64,000 bases of DNA, from assembly GCF_022179545.1 (NCBI RefSeq), contig NZ_AP025518.1:5270001-5334000 (forward strand), in the 5' to 3' direction. Under the pieces are notes generated by a model. That model saw only the letters and a list, made by a program, of their open reading frames with translations. It did no database searches and had not been told where the DNA came from. Both the position numbers and the translations under genes were made by a program. This stretch comes from Mycolicibacterium fortuitum subsp. fortuitum (GTDB lineage Bacteria; Actinomycetota; Actinomycetes; Mycobacteriales; Mycobacteriaceae). Below, piece by piece: positions 46,760 to 55,371 of the stretch (positions are counted from its first letter, which is position 1; each line of letters starts with the position of its first letter).

Positions 46760-46858
46760 TCACGGGCACTTCTCGGAGTCGATGCGCACCACCCCGAAGT
46801 CGATCTCGGCCCCCTCCTCACACCAAATGCCCCAATAAGCACCTCCTGCCACACCCAT
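46760..46858 (-). CDS. Possible 32-residue peptide or gene fragment
   Basis: The minus-strand ATG at 46858 opens a frame that reads GVAGGAYWGIWCEEGAEIDF and ends DSEKCP before TGA at 46760. The second half has strong GC-rich third codon positions, and the composition looks like genuine protein. The frame is open a further 14 codons upstream without an ATG. It precedes the DUF3558-like lipoprotein on the same strand by 78 bases. It might be a small gene, the remnant of a longer one, or chance. Confidence 0.3.
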   Translation of the reverse strand: MGVAGGAYWGIWCEEGAEIDFGVVRIDSEKCP

Positions 46859-46894
46859 CTCGGTAACGTCGGCAGCGATGCGGAGGGCACTGAC

Positions 46895-47944
46895 GTGTTG
46901 ATGGCGGCGTTACGCGATCTGCAGTGGCGGCGACGGCGATTCTTGATCGCCGCCGTCGGCACCGGACTGGTCTTTGCCATGACGCTGGTGTTGACGGGCC
47001 TGGCCCACGGTTTCCGCGTCGAAGCCGAGCGCAGCGTCGACGCCTTGGGACTCGACGCCTTCATGATCAAAGCCGGTGCGGCGGGCCCGTTCCTCGGCTC
47101 AGCACCGTTGCCGATCACCGATGTTCAGCGCGCAGCGCGGCTGCCCGGTGTCACCGCGGCCGTCCCGCTGGTCTACGGCTCCTCGACCATTCCCAACAAC
47201 GGCACCCCGCGCAACGTCAACGTGTTCGGCGTACCCGAAGCAGGCCCGGGCACCCCGGCACTGAAGGACGGCCGGGCCCCGCGCGCCACCGACGAGGTCG
47301 CGGTATCGACGACGATGGGTGAGCCGATCGGCGCCGACGTCGCGGTCGGCGCGGCGAAACTGCGCGTCGTCGGCCTGGTCGACGACCTCACCGCCCTGGC
47401 CGCCCAGGACAACATCTACCTGACGGTTCCCGGCGCCCAACAACTGCTGTTCTCTGGGCAGAAGCTGATCTCCTCGGTCGGCATCGTGGGCAACCCCGGT
47501 CCCCCGCCACCGGAGTTCCGCATCGTCGACCGCGCCGGCGCCATCGACGACATGGTGCGCCCGTTGCGAGGCGCCAACCAGGCGATGAGCCTGATGGCCG
47601 GCCTGCTGTGGGCGGTCGCGGTGCTGATCGTCGGCTCGGTGATCTACCTGTCGGCGCTGGAACGCACCCGCGACTTCGCCGTGTTCAAGGCCGTCGGTGT
47701 GGCCAGCCGCTCCATCATGGCCGGCCTGGCGATGCAGGCCGTGACGGTCGCACTGCTGGCCGCGGTGCTGGGCGCGGGCCTGTCACTGCTGCTCGGACCG
47801 TTGTTCCCGATGCGCTGCGACGTGCCGACGGTGGCCTTCGTCGCGCTCCCGATCGTCGCCGTCGCGGTCGGCCTGCTGGCCAGCGTGGCCGGGCTGCGCC
47901 GCGCCGTCAACGTCGACCCCGCCCTGGCATTCCGAGGACCCTGA
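46895..47944 (+). CDS. ABC transporter permease, FtsX/MacB-like (Rv0072-like)
   Basis: A 349-residue membrane protein. The start is TTG or GTG at 46895; ATG 46901 is an alternative, with GCGGAGGG upstream. It has the MacB/FtsX layout: TM1 (FLIAAVGTGLVFAMTLVLTG), a large periplasmic domain (about 45-225), then three C-terminal TM helices (LMAGLLWAVAVLIVGSVIYL; MAGLAMQAVTVALLAAVLGA; FVALPIVAVAVGLLASVAGL). The cytoplasmic coupling segment ALERTRDFAVFKAVGVASRS is a family hallmark. Length equals M. tuberculosis Rv0072 (annotated as glutamine transport, though such permeases more often export lipids or peptides). It forms an operon with the ATPase one base downstream. Confidence 0.88.
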   Translation: MLMAALRDLQWRRRRFLIAAVGTGLVFAMTLVLTGLAHGFRVEAERSVDALGLDAFMIKAGAAGPFLGSAPLPITDVQRAARLPGVTAAVPLVYGSSTIPNNGTPRNVNVFGVPEAGPGTPALKDGRAPRATDEVAVSTTMGEPIGADVAVGAAKLRVVGLVDDLTALAAQDNIYLTVPGAQQLLFSGQKLISSVGIVGNPGPPPPEFRIVDRAGAIDDMVRPLRGANQAMSLMAGLLWAVAVLIVGSVIYLSALERTRDFAVFKAVGVASRSIMAGLAMQAVTVALLAAVLGAGLSLLLGPLFPMRCDVPTVAFVALPIVAVAVGLLASVAGLRRAVNVDPALAFRGP

Positions 47945-47945
47945 T

Positions 47946-48935
47946 ATGGCTGATCTGATGGTCAAAGACCTGGTCGTGGAGTACTCCAGCGGTGGCTACG
48001 CGGTACGTCCGATCGACGGGCTGGACCTTGAGGTTCCCGCTGGATCATTGTCAATCCTGTTGGGCCCCAGTGGTTGCGGGAAGACCACACTCCTGTCGTG
48101 CCTGGGCGGGATCCTCAAACCGACCGCGGGCCGAATCGAGTTCGGCGACATCGACGTGACGACGCTGGACAAGAAGGCCCTCTCGGACTACCGGCGCGAC
48201 ACCGTCGGCATCGTGTTCCAGGCCTTCAACCTGGTGCCCAGCCTGACCGCCCTGGAAAACGTGATGGTGCCGCTGCGTGCCGCGGGCAGGACACGACGTG
48301 AAGCCCGCGAGCGGGCCACCGAACTGCTGGCCCGAGTGAACCTCGAAAGCCGGTTGCACCATCGCCCGGGCGACCTCAGCGGCGGTCAGCAGCAGCGCGT
48401 CGCGGTGGCGCGGGCGATCGCCCTGGACCCGCCGCTGATCCTGGCCGACGAGCCGACCGCACATCTGGATTTCATCCAGGTAGAAGAGGTGCTGCGGCTC
48501 ATCCGTGAGCTGGCCAGCGGCGAACACGTGGTCGTCGTCGCCACCCATGACACCCGCATCCTGCCGCTGGCCGATCAAGTGGTGGAGCTCGTTCCGCACG
48601 TGGCCGTCGAGCATCAGAACACCGAGACCGTGACCATCGAGGCCGGCGAGGTGTTGTTCTCCCAGGGCGAGATGGGCGACCTGATCTACATCGTCACCGC
48701 GGGCGAAATCGAACTGGCCCGCGAATTGGCCAGTGGCGGTGAGGAAGTCATCAAAATCGTCGGCCCGGGCGACTATTTCGGGGAGATGGGACCGCTGTTC
48801 AGCCTGCCGCGATCTGCCACCGCGCGCGCGAAAACCGACGCCCTCGTCGTCGGCTACACCATCCAGGCGTTCCGGGAACTGCTCGGTCCCACAGGCGCTC
48901 GCAACCTGATCGGGCAGCCCGAATCCGAGGACTGA
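47946..48935 (+). CDS. ABC transporter ATPase fused to a cyclic-nucleotide-binding domain (Rv0073-like)
   Basis: A 329-residue protein. The ABC domain spans residues 1-220: Walker A LLGPSGCGKTTLL (38-50), Q-loop FQAFNL, signature DLSGGQQQRVAVARAIAL and Walker B LILADEPTAHLD, with H-loop ATHD. Residues about 225-325 form a cNMP-binding beta-barrel: VLFSQGEMGDLIYIVTAGEI, then GPGDYFGEMGPLFSLPRSAT with the FGE and R-S/T-A phosphate-binding cassette (R284). This suggests cAMP control of transport, as proposed for Rv0073. It starts 1 base after the permease stop, so the two are coupled. ABC/cNMP fusions of this kind are unusual outside mycobacteria and relatives. Confidence 0.93.
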   Translation: MADLMVKDLVVEYSSGGYAVRPIDGLDLEVPAGSLSILLGPSGCGKTTLLSCLGGILKPTAGRIEFGDIDVTTLDKKALSDYRRDTVGIVFQAFNLVPSLTALENVMVPLRAAGRTRREARERATELLARVNLESRLHHRPGDLSGGQQQRVAVARAIALDPPLILADEPTAHLDFIQVEEVLRLIRELASGEHVVVVATHDTRILPLADQVVELVPHVAVEHQNTETVTIEAGEVLFSQGEMGDLIYIVTAGEIELARELASGGEEVIKIVGPGDYFGEMGPLFSLPRSATARAKTDALVVGYTIQAFRELLGPTGARNLIGQPESED

Positions 48936-49002
48936 TCGGTGCCCCTTATTTCCCAAGGGCTACCAGAGTGCACGGTAAAGGAGTAACGTCCCGACGCGGC
49001 GT

Positions 49003-49062
49003 ATGAAGAAAGCGGTGCGCCAAGTCAGCTACCGAGTCCTCAAGATGTCCGAGGCCGAATAG
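49003..49062 (+). CDS. Possible 19-codon leader ORF coupled to methyltransferase
   Basis: ATG 49003 to TAG 49060-49062 encodes [19 protein letters not shown]. Its stop shares one base with the GTG start of the methyltransferase (TAGTG), a typical re-initiation arrangement. The ribosome site for the main gene itself is weak. A GGAG is present, but about 20 bases from the leader ATG, so the leader's own initiation is uncertain. Confidence 0.35.
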   Translation: MKKAVRQVSYRVLKMSEAE

Positions 49063-49982
49063 TGACAGATACCAAGCACAAAAAAGAAACCGCAAAAACG
49101 TTCATCGGCGCGGCGCCCGGGCAACGGCACGGATCGACCGCAGACGAAGTTCGGTCGCATTACGACCTGTCCAACGAGTTTTTCCGGCTCTGGCAGGACC
49201 CGACCCAGACCTACAGCTGTGCCTACTTCGAGCGCGACGACATGACGCTGGAGCAGGCCCAGATGGCCAAAGTCGATCTGGCACTGGGCAAACTCCGCCT
49301 CGAACCCGGCATGACCATGCTCGACATCGGGTGCGGCTGGGGGTCCACCATCATGCGGGCGGTGGAGAAGTATGACGTCAATGTCATCGGCCTGACGCTG
49401 TCGCACAACCAGCTGGCTCACATCGAACAGCGCTTCGCCGAATCCGACAGTCCCCGTCGCAAAGAGGTGCGGCTGCAGCCTTGGGAGGATTTCGACCAGC
49501 CGGTCGACCGCGTCGTCTCGATCGGCGCCTTCGAGCATTTCGGCTTCGAGAAATACGCCGACTACTTCAAGAAGACCTACGAACTGATGCCTGATGACGG
49601 CGTGATGCTGCTGCACACCATCGTCTCGACCAGCGAAGAAGAAGTGGCCGAGCTGGGCCTGCCGACGACCATGTCGCTGATGCGCTTCTTCCGGTTCATC
49701 GTCACCGAGATCTATCCCGGCGGCCGCATTCCGCTGATCAAGATGGTCGAAGACCGGGCGACCGAGGCCGGATTCCACGTCACCCGCAAACAACGGCTAC
49801 GCCCGCACTACACCCGCACGCTGGACACCTGGGCGGCAAACCTGCAGGCCAACAAGGACGAGGCCATCGCCATCACCTCCGAAGAGGTCTACGAGCGCTA
49901 CCTCAAGTACCTGACCGGCTGCGCGGACCTGTTCCGCGTCGGCTACACCGACGTGTGCCAATTCACCTGCGAAAAGATGTAA
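49062..49982 (+). CDS. Mycolic acid cyclopropane synthase, CmaA2-like SAM methyltransferase
   Basis: A 306-residue SAM-dependent enzyme from GTG 49062. The CFA/mycolate signature is complete: [43 protein letters not shown] motif [10 protein letters not shown], and [16 protein letters not shown]. The C-terminus ends [13 protein letters not shown]. The segments [13 protein letters not shown] and YTDVCQFT match M. tuberculosis CmaA2 better than MmaA1-4 from memory. CmaA2 forms the trans cyclopropane of oxygenated mycolates; the exact reaction here is uncertain without phylogeny. It is cytoplasmic and acts on acyl-AcpM chains. It is followed 21 bases later by a paralogue, so the two likely form an operon. 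Confidence 0.9.
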   Translation: MTDTKHKKETAKTFIGAAPGQRHGSTADEVRSHYDLSNEFFRLWQDPTQTYSCAYFERDDMTLEQAQMAKVDLALGKLRLEPGMTMLDIGCGWGSTIMRAVEKYDVNVIGLTLSHNQLAHIEQRFAESDSPRRKEVRLQPWEDFDQPVDRVVSIGAFEHFGFEKYADYFKKTYELMPDDGVMLLHTIVSTSEEEVAELGLPTTMSLMRFFRFIVTEIYPGGRIPLIKMVEDRATEAGFHVTRKQRLRPHYTRTLDTWAANLQANKDEAIAITSEEVYERYLKYLTGCADLFRVGYTDVCQFTCEKM

Positions 49983-50003
49983 CTACCGGGGAGGTTACTG
50001 CGC

Positions 50004-50891
50004 ATGGCCGACGGGATGACGGGGACGGCCCAGATGCGGCCGCACTTCGAAGACGTTCAAGCCCACTACGACCTCTCCGACGACTTCTTCGGGCTGTTCC
50101 AAGACCCGTCCCGCACGTACAGTTGCGCTTTCTACGCGCGCGACGACATGACGCTGGAAGAAGCCCAGATGGCCAAGATCGACCTGGCGCTGGACAAATT
50201 GGGTTTGCAGCCGGGGATGACGCTGCTGGACGTCGGCTGCGGCTGGGGCGCCCTGATGAAACGTGCTCTCGAAAAATACGACGTCAACGTCGTCGGTCTG
50301 ACCCTGAGTCGCAACCAATATGCCTACTGCCAAGGCCTTTTGGACCGCATCGACACCCCGCGCTCGCACCTGGTGTGTCTGCAGGGCTGGGAGCAATTCG
50401 ATCAGCCGGTGGACCGCATCGTCAGCATCGAAGCATTCGAGGCCTTCGGAAAATCCCGCTACGCAGCATTTTTCGACACCACGCACCGGGTGATGCCTGA
50501 CGACGGGCGCATGGTGATCGAGACGATCTTCACCCATCCGATCAACTACTGGCGCGAGCACGGCATCGCCATCACGTTGACCGACATGAAATTCACCCGG
50601 TTCATCGGCCGAGAGATCTTCCCCGGCGGTCAGCTTCCCTCCGACCAGGACATGCTCGAATTCTCCTCGGCTGCCGGCTTTTCCACCGATGAACTGCAGC
50701 TGATGAACACCCACTATGTGCGGACCCTGGATACCTGGGCCGCCAACCTGGTCGCGCAGCGGGACAAGGCGATCGCCACCACCTCCGAGGAGGTCTACGA
50801 CCGCTACATGCACTACATCACCGGTTGCGCCGACTTCTTCCGGCGCGGTATCTCGGAAGTCGCCCAGTTCACCTTCACCAAAAAGCCCTAA
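50004..50891 (+). CDS. Mycolic acid methyltransferase (cyclopropane synthase family), paralogue
   Basis: A 295-residue protein from ATG 50004 with a GGGGAGG ribosome site. It is co-linear with the preceding enzyme along its whole length: VQAHYDLSDDFFGLFQDPSR, TYSCAFYARDDMTLEEAQMA, LDVGCGWGA and VSIEAFEAFGKSRYAAFF, ending GISEVAQFTFTKKP. The FEDVQAHYDLSDDFF opening is like MmaA4/MmaA1, while the tail (CADFFRRGISEVAQFT) is like UmaA/PcaA. It may introduce a cyclopropane, methyl branch or hydroxyl group, and sequence alone does not decide which. The gene arises by tandem duplication of this family. Its stop overlaps the convergent ketoacyl synthase gene by 4 bases. Confidence 0.9.
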   Translation: MADGMTGTAQMRPHFEDVQAHYDLSDDFFGLFQDPSRTYSCAFYARDDMTLEEAQMAKIDLALDKLGLQPGMTLLDVGCGWGALMKRALEKYDVNVVGLTLSRNQYAYCQGLLDRIDTPRSHLVCLQGWEQFDQPVDRIVSIEAFEAFGKSRYAAFFDTTHRVMPDDGRMVIETIFTHPINYWREHGIAITLTDMKFTRFIGREIFPGGQLPSDQDMLEFSSAAGFSTDELQLMNTHYVRTLDTWAANLVAQRDKAIATTSEEVYDRYMHYITGCADFFRRGISEVAQFTFTKKP

Positions 50892-52135
50892 TACGCGCCG
50901 AATGCCAATGCGACGTTGTTGCCGCCGAAGCCGAACGAATCGCTGATCGCGTAGCGGTAATTGCCGCGTCGGGGCTGGTCGACCACCACATCCAGATCGA
51001 TCTGGGGGTCGCGGTTCTTCAGGTTGAGCGTCGCCGGGATGACGCCGTCGCGCAGCGCCTGCACCGTCAACACCGCCTCCACCGCCCCGGCTGAGCCCAG
51101 GGAATGGCCGAGCGCCGCCTTCGACGCATACACCGCGGGCACCGCCCGGCCCAGCGCCCGGTGGAGGGCGCGCGACTCGGCCGCGTCCCCGCAGCCCGTG
51201 CCGGTGGCGTGGGCGTTGACGTGATCGATGTCGGCCGGGGTGAGTCCGGCCAGCTCAACAGCCCTGATGATCGCGTCACCGGCACGTTCGCCGGTCGGGT
51301 CGGGCCGGACCGCGTCGTAGCAGTCGCAGGTGATGCCGCAGCCCATCAGCCGGGCCAGGATCGGGGCGCCGCGCGCCTTGGCATGCTCCTCGGTTTCGAT
51401 GAGCATGAGGGCGCCTGCCTCGCCGAACACCATGCCGTCGCGGTCGCTGTCGAACGGACGGCATGCCGCGGCCGGGTCGTCGTGGTACATCGACATCATC
51501 CCGGCCTGCGCAAATGCCGCGATGGGCACCGCCTCGATGCAGGTCTCGACACCTCCGCAGATGGCGATATCGGCGTCACCGAGGATGATGTGCCGCCATG
51601 CCTGCGCAATGGCCGCCGCTCCCGAAGCGTCAGCCATCACCGGGGACATCACGCCGGCCTTGGCGTGCCGCTCCAAGGCGACCGCCACCGCCGGCGCGTT
51701 GGGCATGTATTTCTGGATCGAGGTGGGCGCGACCGCGCGCAGCCCCTTCTCCTTCCAGGTGTCGTATTGCAGGATCATTTCCTCGGTGGTGCCCAACGCC
51801 AAACCGATCGAGACCATCAGCCGCCGGGTGTCGATCTCGGGCGACCCGGCGCTTTCCCAGAGGCGTCTGCCCAGCACCGTGGACATCTGGCCCATGTACG
51901 AAAGTTTGCGCCGCTCAACACGAGTCAGGATGTCCTCGAAGTTCTCGGTGAGCTCCCCGGCGATCCGCACGGGAAAGTCGAATTCCTCGACGAACGGTTT
52001 GTCCAGGGGACGGATACCGCTTCGGCCCTCCAACAACAGCGCCCACGTCTCCTCGGCATCGGCCGCAAGGGAGGTAGTCGATGCGATCGCGGTGACGACG
52101 ACATCGGCGAAAGGTCCTGCGGCCTGCGCGGACAT
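50888..52135 (-). CDS. KasA/KasB-type beta-ketoacyl synthase with Asp in place of catalytic Cys
   Basis: A 415-residue thiolase-fold protein aligning from end to end with mycobacterial KasA: PFADVVVTAIASTTSLAAD, AGVMSPV, SRPFD-like CRPFDSDRDGMVFGEAGALM, LIETEEHAKARGAP and ISDSFGFGGNNVALAFG. The nucleophile site differs: KasA ACSSGSEA corresponds here to ADASGAAA. The catalytic Cys is Asp169 (codon 51631-51629) and its neighbour Ser is Ala. The two active-site histidines (DHVNAHATGTG and KAALGHSLG with the Lys) are kept. It therefore cannot form the acyl-enzyme and may act as a decarboxylase or a chain-length-factor-like partner of another KAS. It is next to mycolate methyltransferases, which fits a mycolic acid role. 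The start is at ATG 52135. Confidence 0.88.
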   Translation of the reverse strand: MSAQAAGPFADVVVTAIASTTSLAADAEETWALLLEGRSGIRPLDKPFVEEFDFPVRIAGELTENFEDILTRVERRKLSYMGQMSTVLGRRLWESAGSPEIDTRRLMVSIGLALGTTEEMILQYDTWKEKGLRAVAPTSIQKYMPNAPAVAVALERHAKAGVMSPVMADASGAAAIAQAWRHIILGDADIAICGGVETCIEAVPIAAFAQAGMMSMYHDDPAAACRPFDSDRDGMVFGEAGALMLIETEEHAKARGAPILARLMGCGITCDCYDAVRPDPTGERAGDAIIRAVELAGLTPADIDHVNAHATGTGCGDAAESRALHRALGRAVPAVYASKAALGHSLGSAGAVEAVLTVQALRDGVIPATLNLKNRDPQIDLDVVVDQPRRGNYRYAISDSFGFGGNNVALAFGAY

Positions 52136-52243
52136 GGTGCTGAGTTCCCTATTCTCCTTTTGCGAGCGAAACAATTGCGAGAAAGTAGTTCCCACTTTAG
52201 AACTGCATATACCCACATACATCCGAATTGCCAGACTGGAAAT

Positions 52244-53077
52244 ATGACCGAACTCGACACCCGCGTCGCGGTTTACCTCGACTTCGACAACATCGTCATC
52301 TCCCGGTACGACCAGGTCAACGGTCGTAACTCCTTTCAGAAAGACAAGGCCAAGGGCCTGGAACCCGACAAGCTCACCAAGGCCACCGTCGACGTTGCCG
52401 CGATTCTGGACTTCGCCTCGTCCTTCGGCACGCTGGTGCTCACCCGCGCGTATGCGGACTGGTCGGCCGACGTCAATGCCGGATACCGCGAACAGCTCGT
52501 CGGCCGGGCCGTCGACTTGGTGCAGCTGTTCCCCACCGCCGCCTACAGCAAGAACGGTGCCGATATCCGGCTGGCCGTCGACGCGGTCGAAGACATGTTC
52601 CGCCTGCCCGACCTCACCCACGTCGTGATCGTGGCCGGTGACTCCGACTACATCCCGCTGGCTCAGCGTTGCAAACGTCTGGGCCGCTACGTCGTCGGCA
52701 TCGGAGTGGCCGGCTCCTCGAGCCGGATGCTGGCCGCCGCCTGCGACGAGTTCGTCGTCTACGACGCCCTGCCCGGCATCCCTACAGCAACCCCGGAGCC
52801 GGAGCCCCAGCAGCAGAAGCGAACCCGCAAAAAGGAAGGTCCTGACCCGCAGGCTCAGGCCACCGCGCTGCTCACCCGGGCGCTGCAGATCGGCCTGGAG
52901 AAGGACGACGTCGAATGGCTGCACAACTCGGCGGTCAAGGCGCAGATGAAGCGGATGGACCCGTCGTTCAGCGAGAAGTCGTTGGGGTTCAAATCGTTCA
53001 GTGACTTCCTGAGGTCGCGCTCGGATGTCGTCGAGCTGGACGAGAGTTCCACGACGCGCATGGTCAAGCTGCGGTAG
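52244..53077 (+). CDS. NYN-domain protein with C-terminal LOTUS-like domain
   Basis: A 277-residue protein from ATG 52244; a long open frame continues upstream antisense to the ketoacyl synthase and is ignored. The N-terminal NYN/PIN-like nuclease domain shows [15 protein letters not shown] (catalytic Asp pair), [29 protein letters not shown] and [21 protein letters not shown] Pro/Gln/Lys linker (about 180-205) leads to an OST-HTH/LOTUS-type C-terminus ([20 protein letters not shown]), often RNA-binding. An RNA-processing role is likely from the family. The gene is divergent from the ketoacyl synthase and its 3' end overlaps galK by 14 bases. Confidence 0.88.
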   Translation: MTELDTRVAVYLDFDNIVISRYDQVNGRNSFQKDKAKGLEPDKLTKATVDVAAILDFASSFGTLVLTRAYADWSADVNAGYREQLVGRAVDLVQLFPTAAYSKNGADIRLAVDAVEDMFRLPDLTHVVIVAGDSDYIPLAQRCKRLGRYVVGIGVAGSSSRMLAAACDEFVVYDALPGIPTATPEPEPQQQKRTRKKEGPDPQAQATALLTRALQIGLEKDDVEWLHNSAVKAQMKRMDPSFSEKSLGFKSFSDFLRSRSDVVELDESSTTRMVKLR

Positions 53078-54149
53078 CCGGCCCCGCACCGGCGCCCGCG
53101 CGCGCCCTGGTGACACCGGGCTTCGGGTAGCCGGCCGCACGTGCGGCCGCGACCACCGCGTCGCTGACGGCATCCACCCGCTGCGCCGGCACCAGCGCGA
53201 TGACGCAGCCACCGAACCCGCCACCGGTCATCCGCGCACCGAGCGCGCCGGCCTGCACGGCGGCCGCCGCAAGCAGATCGAGATGGCCGGTGGTGATCTC
53301 GAAGTCGTCGCGCATCGAGGCGTGCGATGCGTTCCACAGCGCACCGACCGCCGCGAAATCCGAGGATGTCAGCGCGGCAACGCAATCGAGCACCCGCTGG
53401 TTCTCCGTCAGCACATGACGCGCCCGCCGGGCATCGACTTCGGTGACCCTCTGCAGGGCGGACAGATCAGCCTCCCGGAGCGAGGCCACCCCGAGTGCGG
53501 TGGCAGCCCGCGCACACGATGCCCTCCGCGCCGCGTACTCGCCACCGGCGTGCGCGTGCCGGGCCCGCGAGTCGATCACCAGCAGTGCCACGCCGGATGC
53601 GTCGGGATCGAAGCGCACCGGTTGCACAGTGACGTCGCGGAAATCGATCAGCAGGGCCTGCCTGGGTTCACCGCACAGTGACGCCAGCTGGTCGAGCAGT
53701 CCCGTTGGCGCACCGACGTACTCGTTCTCGGCCTGCTGGGCGATGTACGCCTGATCGACGCGATCGAGATCGACACCGACGGCGGCGAGCAACGCGCCGA
53801 GTACCCCGCATTCCAGCGCTGCCGACGACGACAGCCCCAACCCGATCTCCACCTCACTCGTAATCGTCATCGTCCCGCCCGGCGCCGCGATCCCGGCATT
53901 CAGCAGCGCCCACACCACCCCGGCGACGTAGGCCGCCCAGCCGGTGACCTGCCCGGGCACGGTATCCAGACCGATCCGCACCGGCCCGTCGCCGAACGCA
54001 CTCGATACCGACAGCACGCCCGACGGGTCCGGCTCAAAGTTCACAAAGGTCCGCTGCGGCAGCGCAATCGGCAGCGCGAGGCCCTGATTGTAGTCGGTGT
54101 GTTCGCCGATCAGATTGACCCGGCCCGGCGCGGAGTACCTGATTCGCAC
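53064..54149 (-). CDS. galK: Galactokinase
   Basis: A 361-residue GHMP kinase. The start is GTG 54149, which shares a base with the patatin stop (TAGTG) and gives the expected N-terminus [24 protein letters not shown] motif 2 [20 protein letters not shown] (about 95-114) carries the phosphate-binding GLGLSSSAA. The galactokinase signature [12 protein letters not shown] and motif 3 [16 protein letters not shown] near the C-terminus are present. It phosphorylates D-galactose at C1 in the Leloir pathway. No galT or galE lies beside it in the window. Length matches M. tuberculosis GalK (about 363). Confidence 0.96.
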   Translation of the reverse strand: MRIRYSAPGRVNLIGEHTDYNQGLALPIALPQRTFVNFEPDPSGVLSVSSAFGDGPVRIGLDTVPGQVTGWAAYVAGVVWALLNAGIAAPGGTMTITSEVEIGLGLSSSAALECGVLGALLAAVGVDLDRVDQAYIAQQAENEYVGAPTGLLDQLASLCGEPRQALLIDFRDVTVQPVRFDPDASGVALLVIDSRARHAHAGGEYAARRASCARAATALGVASLREADLSALQRVTEVDARRARHVLTENQRVLDCVAALTSSDFAAVGALWNASHASMRDDFEITTGHLDLLAAAAVQAGALGARMTGGGFGGCVIALVPAQRVDAVSDAVVAAARAAGYPKPGVTRARAGAGAGPATAA

Positions 54150-55183
54150 TAGCGCGGATCCACCCTCGTGGCCCGGCGGAAGCGGTCCAGGTAGGCGGGC
54201 CAATCCCAGGTGGACAGAAACTCCGTCGTCGCGGCGTAGCCCTTGTCATACAGCGCCTCGGCCTCATTGCGGGTGATGTCGAAGTCCAGCACCCCGACAT
54301 CGGTCGAATCCACCTGGACCGCACGTACCTTCACCCACGGGAGACTCAGATGGGCCTGGTCGTGACCGACCAGCATGGTGGTGAGCAGACTCTCCAGGAA
54401 GGTCGGCTCACCGCAGCGCAACATCCCCAACCCGGGGATGAGCTGCTCGGCCGACGGCGCCGGTAGATACGGCACCACCGTCACCCCGAACGTCGGCCAG
54501 CGCGGCTCCGCGCCGTCGGGTCGGTCGAACGAGTCGATCGGGAAGTTCGACAGCACCCCGCCGTCCACCAGCGTGCACGGCTCGCCCGCAGCGGTGTTCA
54601 GTGTGACCGGATGGAAGAGGTACGGGATCGCCATCGACGCCCGCACGGCGTCGGCGACAAGCTGCTCATCGGGGTCGAGCCCGTACACCCGCTGGTAGTC
54701 CCAGGGCAGTCGCACCAGCTGCCCCGTCGTCACGTCGGTGACCGTGACCACGAATCGGTAGCGTCGCTCCGGAAGGAGATGATCGTCGTCGATCGCCAGA
54801 TCACCGAAAGTCTTGACGCCCAGGTTCTTCAGCTCGCTGCGTATCCAGTCGTATGCGAAATCCCCGCGATAGATACCGGTCTCACGCAGCAACCCCCACG
54901 CCGTTCCCACCACCGGGATGCGCTCGATCGGCCCGCTGTCGCGGAACTTGCGGTAGGGCACGTTCAGCGCCAGCTCGCGCAGCTGCGCGCTGGTCAACTC
55001 GTGGCGTTGCTCGGCCGCCGCCACCACGGCGCCGACCAGTGAGCCGGCCGAGGTTCCGGAGATCCGTTCGATCGAATACCCGGCGTCCTTGAGCGCGACA
55101 ACGGCGCCCACCAGGCCGATACCCTTGACGCCACCGCCGGAAAGCACGAGGTCGGCACGGTGCGGGGAACGTTTCGCAGCCAT
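54149..55183 (-). CDS. Patatin-like phospholipase
   Basis: A 344-residue protein from ATG 55183 ([20 protein letters not shown]). The patatin motifs are complete: oxyanion hole SGGGVKGIG (15-23), nucleophile elbow GTSAGS (about 43-48) and the Asp of the dyad in [11 protein letters not shown] (DGG, about 200). It hydrolyses acyl-ester bonds of lipids. No signal peptide is present. The longer upstream open frame is not used. Its stop codon overlaps the galK start. Similar patatins occur several times in mycobacterial genomes; the substrate is not predictable. Confidence 0.92.
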   Translation of the reverse strand: MAAKRSPHRADLVLSGGGVKGIGLVGAVVALKDAGYSIERISGTSAGSLVGAVVAAAEQRHELTSAQLRELALNVPYRKFRDSGPIERIPVVGTAWGLLRETGIYRGDFAYDWIRSELKNLGVKTFGDLAIDDDHLLPERRYRFVVTVTDVTTGQLVRLPWDYQRVYGLDPDEQLVADAVRASMAIPYLFHPVTLNTAAGEPCTLVDGGVLSNFPIDSFDRPDGAEPRWPTFGVTVVPYLPAPSAEQLIPGLGMLRCGEPTFLESLLTTMLVGHDQAHLSLPWVKVRAVQVDSTDVGVLDFDITRNEAEALYDKGYAATTEFLSTWDWPAYLDRFRRATRVDPR

Positions 55184-55371
55184 GCCCCCAGCTTGGCATG
55201 CGAGTCTGACGCTCGGCTGGACATCGGGACGCCGGTTGACCTGCTCTGCCTGCGCGCCGTTTTGGACGTCGGGGCTGTTCTCCCGCGACGCGAGCCGCCC
55301 TGGTGTCGAAAGCAGCGTCCTCATAAACGGCACGGCTGAGCATGCCGGCCCACGAGTAGCCTCGAATCATC

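Noticed and set aside
51104..52243. Long upstream extension of the NYN protein frame
   Set aside because: It lies antisense to the ketoacyl synthase and begins far upstream of a good ATG at 52244 where the NYN domain starts.
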